DNA of 64,000 bases. It comes from Paenibacillus hemerocallicola (GTDB taxonomy: Bacteria; Bacillota; Bacilli; Paenibacillales; NBRC-103111). The DNA lies in contig NZ_VDCQ01000010.1 in the NCBI RefSeq assembly GCF_006265175.1, positions 113,457 through 177,456 on the forward strand. The letters are read 5' to 3'. A program made the position numbers and the translations under genes. Position 1 is the first letter of the stretch; each line of letters begins with the position of its first letter. Under the pieces are notes generated by a model, which saw nothing but the letters and a program-made list of their open reading frames with translations, had not been told where the DNA came from and made no database searches. Below are positions 62,322 through 64,000 of the stretch, in pieces.

Positions 62322-63590
62322 CTACCATTTGAATTTGCGCCGCTTCACAAGCCAACTGCCTATGGCGGCCGGCTCTTCGTCGAGCATTTCGTACATGCGG
62401 GCTTCGAGCGAAGTTAACGGAACGGCCCCGTTTACTTTGAAGGAGAGTGTCCGGTCATCGTCATTCACTTTCAATTTGGCCGGAATAAAGGACGAGTTCG
62501 CTTGAATTTCGACTACATAAGAAGGAACGTTGTCGCGAAGCGGTATTTTCAATTCGAACGGACCTTCGCCGAATTTGTAATTCCGGTAATGAACGCCGTT
62601 AATATGGACGGTCAACGCCAGCCGGTCCGCTTTGCGGTTGAATTTGGGAAGCTGATGGTCCCCTCCGATAATCAGACGATCGAGCGGAGATTCGCCGCCG
62701 TTGTCGATTTCCATTTTCCAGTATGGCGGCACCCAACCGTCCTCGAGCCGATTCGACGAGGTTATCTGAGGCCCCGGGCCGAATACGCGGAACTGCTTCA
62801 TTTTCTCCATCAGCCACGCGGGTCCTTCCGGCAAGTGGTGGGCGATATATTGGATGAGCCAGTGGTTCGAAACGGCGCCGTAATGCTTCAAGTTCGTCCG
62901 GATAATTTCCGGAAGTCCGACGGTGAAATATTGCTTGACGCTTTTGCAGTCGTCATGCAGCCGCGAGTTGGCCATCACCTGATTCACGAAGCCGAGCCGG
63001 TGCTTGGCGGCAATGCGCATCCAGAGGTCGTAGTCCATGCAGAAATGCAAGCTTTCGTCGATCGGCCCGACCTGGTCCAGGACGCTTCTGCGAATAAAAA
63101 CGGCAGGCTGGCAAATGGTGCACACGTCGAACAAACGCGCCCGGTCGATGCCCGGATCGACGGGATACGGCCGAAGATGCTTATTGTCCTTGTCCGTATG
63201 ATCGGCCTTGCCGTATACAAGCCCGTATTCCGGATGCTTGACGAGCGCGGAGACGGCGCGGCTGATCGCCTTCGGCCAATACGTGTCGTCCGAATTGAGC
63301 CATCCGATCACCTCCCCCCTCGCCATCGCCAACCCTTTGTTGAGCGCGTTCGACTGCCCTTTGTCTTTTTCCGAAACATATCGGAAGCGGTCCCCGTACT
63401 TGCGGGCATATTTTTGCAAAATGTTCACCGTCTCGTCCTTGGAACCCCCGTCCACCACGATAAGCTCGGTATTGGGGTAGTCTTGGGACACGATGCTCTC
63501 GATCGTCTCGCGGATAAAGGCGCCCTGCTGATACGACGGGGTAATGACGGATACTAGCGGCTCATTCCGCGGATCGTAGCTGCGGCTCAT
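62322..63590 (-). CDS. GT2 family glycosyltransferase with C-terminal beta domain
   Basis: Product of 422 residues. Residues 1-230 form a GT-A GT2 transferase: VSVITPSYQQGAFIRETIES, LIVVDGGSKDETVNIL, VIGWLNSDDTYWPKAI (DxD-like DD) and FCMDYDLWMRIAAKHRLG. Residues about 290-422 look like a separate beta-rich domain (WKMEIDNGGESPLDRLIIGG, LALTVHINGVHYRNYKFGEG, VEIQANSSFIPAKLKVNDDD). The last is unlike standard GT2 tails and may bind the acceptor. It overlaps the GDP-fucose synthase gene by four bases. Confidence 0.85.
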   Translation of the reverse strand: MSRSYDPRNEPLVSVITPSYQQGAFIRETIESIVSQDYPNTELIVVDGGSKDETVNILQKYARKYGDRFRYVSEKDKGQSNALNKGLAMARGEVIGWLNSDDTYWPKAISRAVSALVKHPEYGLVYGKADHTDKDNKHLRPYPVDPGIDRARLFDVCTICQPAVFIRRSVLDQVGPIDESLHFCMDYDLWMRIAAKHRLGFVNQVMANSRLHDDCKSVKQYFTVGLPEIIRTNLKHYGAVSNHWLIQYIAHHLPEGPAWLMEKMKQFRVFGPGPQITSSNRLEDGWVPPYWKMEIDNGGESPLDRLIIGGDHQLPKFNRKADRLALTVHINGVHYRNYKFGEGPFELKIPLRDNVPSYVVEIQANSSFIPAKLKVNDDDRTLSFKVNGAVPLTSLEARMYEMLDEEPAAIGSWLVKRRKFKW

Positions 63591-64000
63591 GAATACGCCT
63601 CCTTATACCATTTGATCGTCTGCTCCAGTCCGGTTCGCATGTCGGTTTTCGCCTCGAAGCCGAACCGTTCCTTCGCCAGACGGACATCCAGCCTTCTTCT
63701 CGGCTGGCCGTTCGGTCGTCCGGCGTCCCATACGATTCGTCCGTCGTAACCGACGAGCTCGCGAATCGTCTCGGCCAGCTCGCGGATGGCGATCTCATGC
63801 CCCGATCCGAGATTGACGGGGTCCGGGCCGTCGTACGACTCGGCCGCGCGAACGATTCCTTCGGCCGCGTCTTCGACATACAAAAATTCCCGGGTCGGCG
63901 TCCCGTCGCCCCACAGCATTATCGAAGCGTCGCCCCGGCTTTTCGCCTCCTCGCATTTGCGTATGATGGCCGGGATAACGTGGGACGTTTCCAGGTCGAA
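63587..64000 (-). CDS. GDP-L-fucose synthase, C-terminal part (cut by window end)
   Basis: The frame continues to the window edge, giving at least 138 residues. It has FDLETSHVIPAIIRKCEEA, WGDGTPTREFLYVEDAAEGI and VNLGSGHEIAIRELAETI, typical of the C-terminal half of GDP-fucose synthase (Fcl/WcaG), which epimerises and reduces GDP-4-keto-6-deoxymannose. The N-terminal NAD site lies outside. It overlaps the following GT2 gene by four bases. Confidence 0.85.
   Translation of the reverse strand, partial: FDLETSHVIPAIIRKCEEAKSRGDASIMLWGDGTPTREFLYVEDAAEGIVRAAESYDGPDPVNLGSGHEIAIRELAETIRELVGYDGRIVWDAGRPNGQPRRRLDVRLAKERFGFEAKTDMRTGLEQTIKWYKEAYS

Overview
The window looks like chromosomal DNA from a moderately GC-rich, low-temperature-to-mesophilic Bacillota, most likely Paenibacillus or a close relative in the Paenibacillaceae. 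This is judged from strong GGAGG-type ribosome binding sites, frequent TTG and GTG starts, the family mix (tandem GT4 glycosyltransferases, GT61/DUF563 proteins, small helical proteins) and two sporulation sigma-K-like promoters. No rRNA, tRNA or CRISPR array was seen.

Layout. 1-2.4 kb: a methyl-accepting chemotaxis protein. 2.4-31 kb: a very large polysaccharide or glycoprotein-glycan locus. It holds three small helical proteins, four intact GT61 proteins and one decayed copy, four tandem GT4 paralogues, two GT34-like proteins, one GT2, three SAM methyltransferases, a GDP-mannose dehydrogenase, a tightly overlapped galU-UXS-ugd operon (UDP-Glc to UDP-GlcA to UDP-Xyl) headed by a giant double-GT protein with a C-terminal DNRLRE-like domain, and an APS kinase beside a remnant of ATP sulfurylase. 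Then come a beta-propeller-like protein, two paralogous TPR proteins, a one-helix membrane protein and a small protein, behind sigma-K-like promoters.

30.8-39.3 kb (minus strand): an unusual aromatic-acid cassette. It has a chorismate-lyase-like protein, chorismate mutase/DAHP synthase, an adenylating enzyme fused to TPRs, a PaaK-like ligase, a second AMP-ligase, and a paralogue of the fusion that has lost the adenylation domain but kept the TPRs. It is interrupted by debris: a gutted deoR and a group II intron RT fragment. 39.4-43.4 kb: a complete 2-aminoethylphosphonate pathway (PEP mutase, phosphonopyruvate decarboxylase, AEP transaminase), visibly more AT-rich and bracketed by group II intron remnants. 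43.5-45 kb: a DUF4214-like protein and an APH-type kinase.

45.5-57.2 kb: a catabolic island with three flavin-dependent monooxygenases, a LysR regulator, a dipeptide/nickel-type ABC transporter, a DinB-like protein and a truncated MFS transporter. It probably scavenges sulfur or nitrogen from organic compounds. 57.4-64 kb: a second glycan block with a kinase-like protein, a GT4 with a very basic N-terminus, manC, a GDP-mannose 4,6-dehydratase-like protein, a GT2 and a GDP-fucose synthase cut by the window edge.

Taken together, the window encodes supply of UDP-Glc, UDP-GlcA, UDP-Xyl, GDP-Man, GDP-ManA and probably GDP-Fuc, plus 2-AEP and perhaps activated 4-hydroxybenzoate. With many transferases and methyltransferases this suggests a complex, heavily decorated surface glycan. 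A spore-surface role is an inference resting mainly on two promoter matches.
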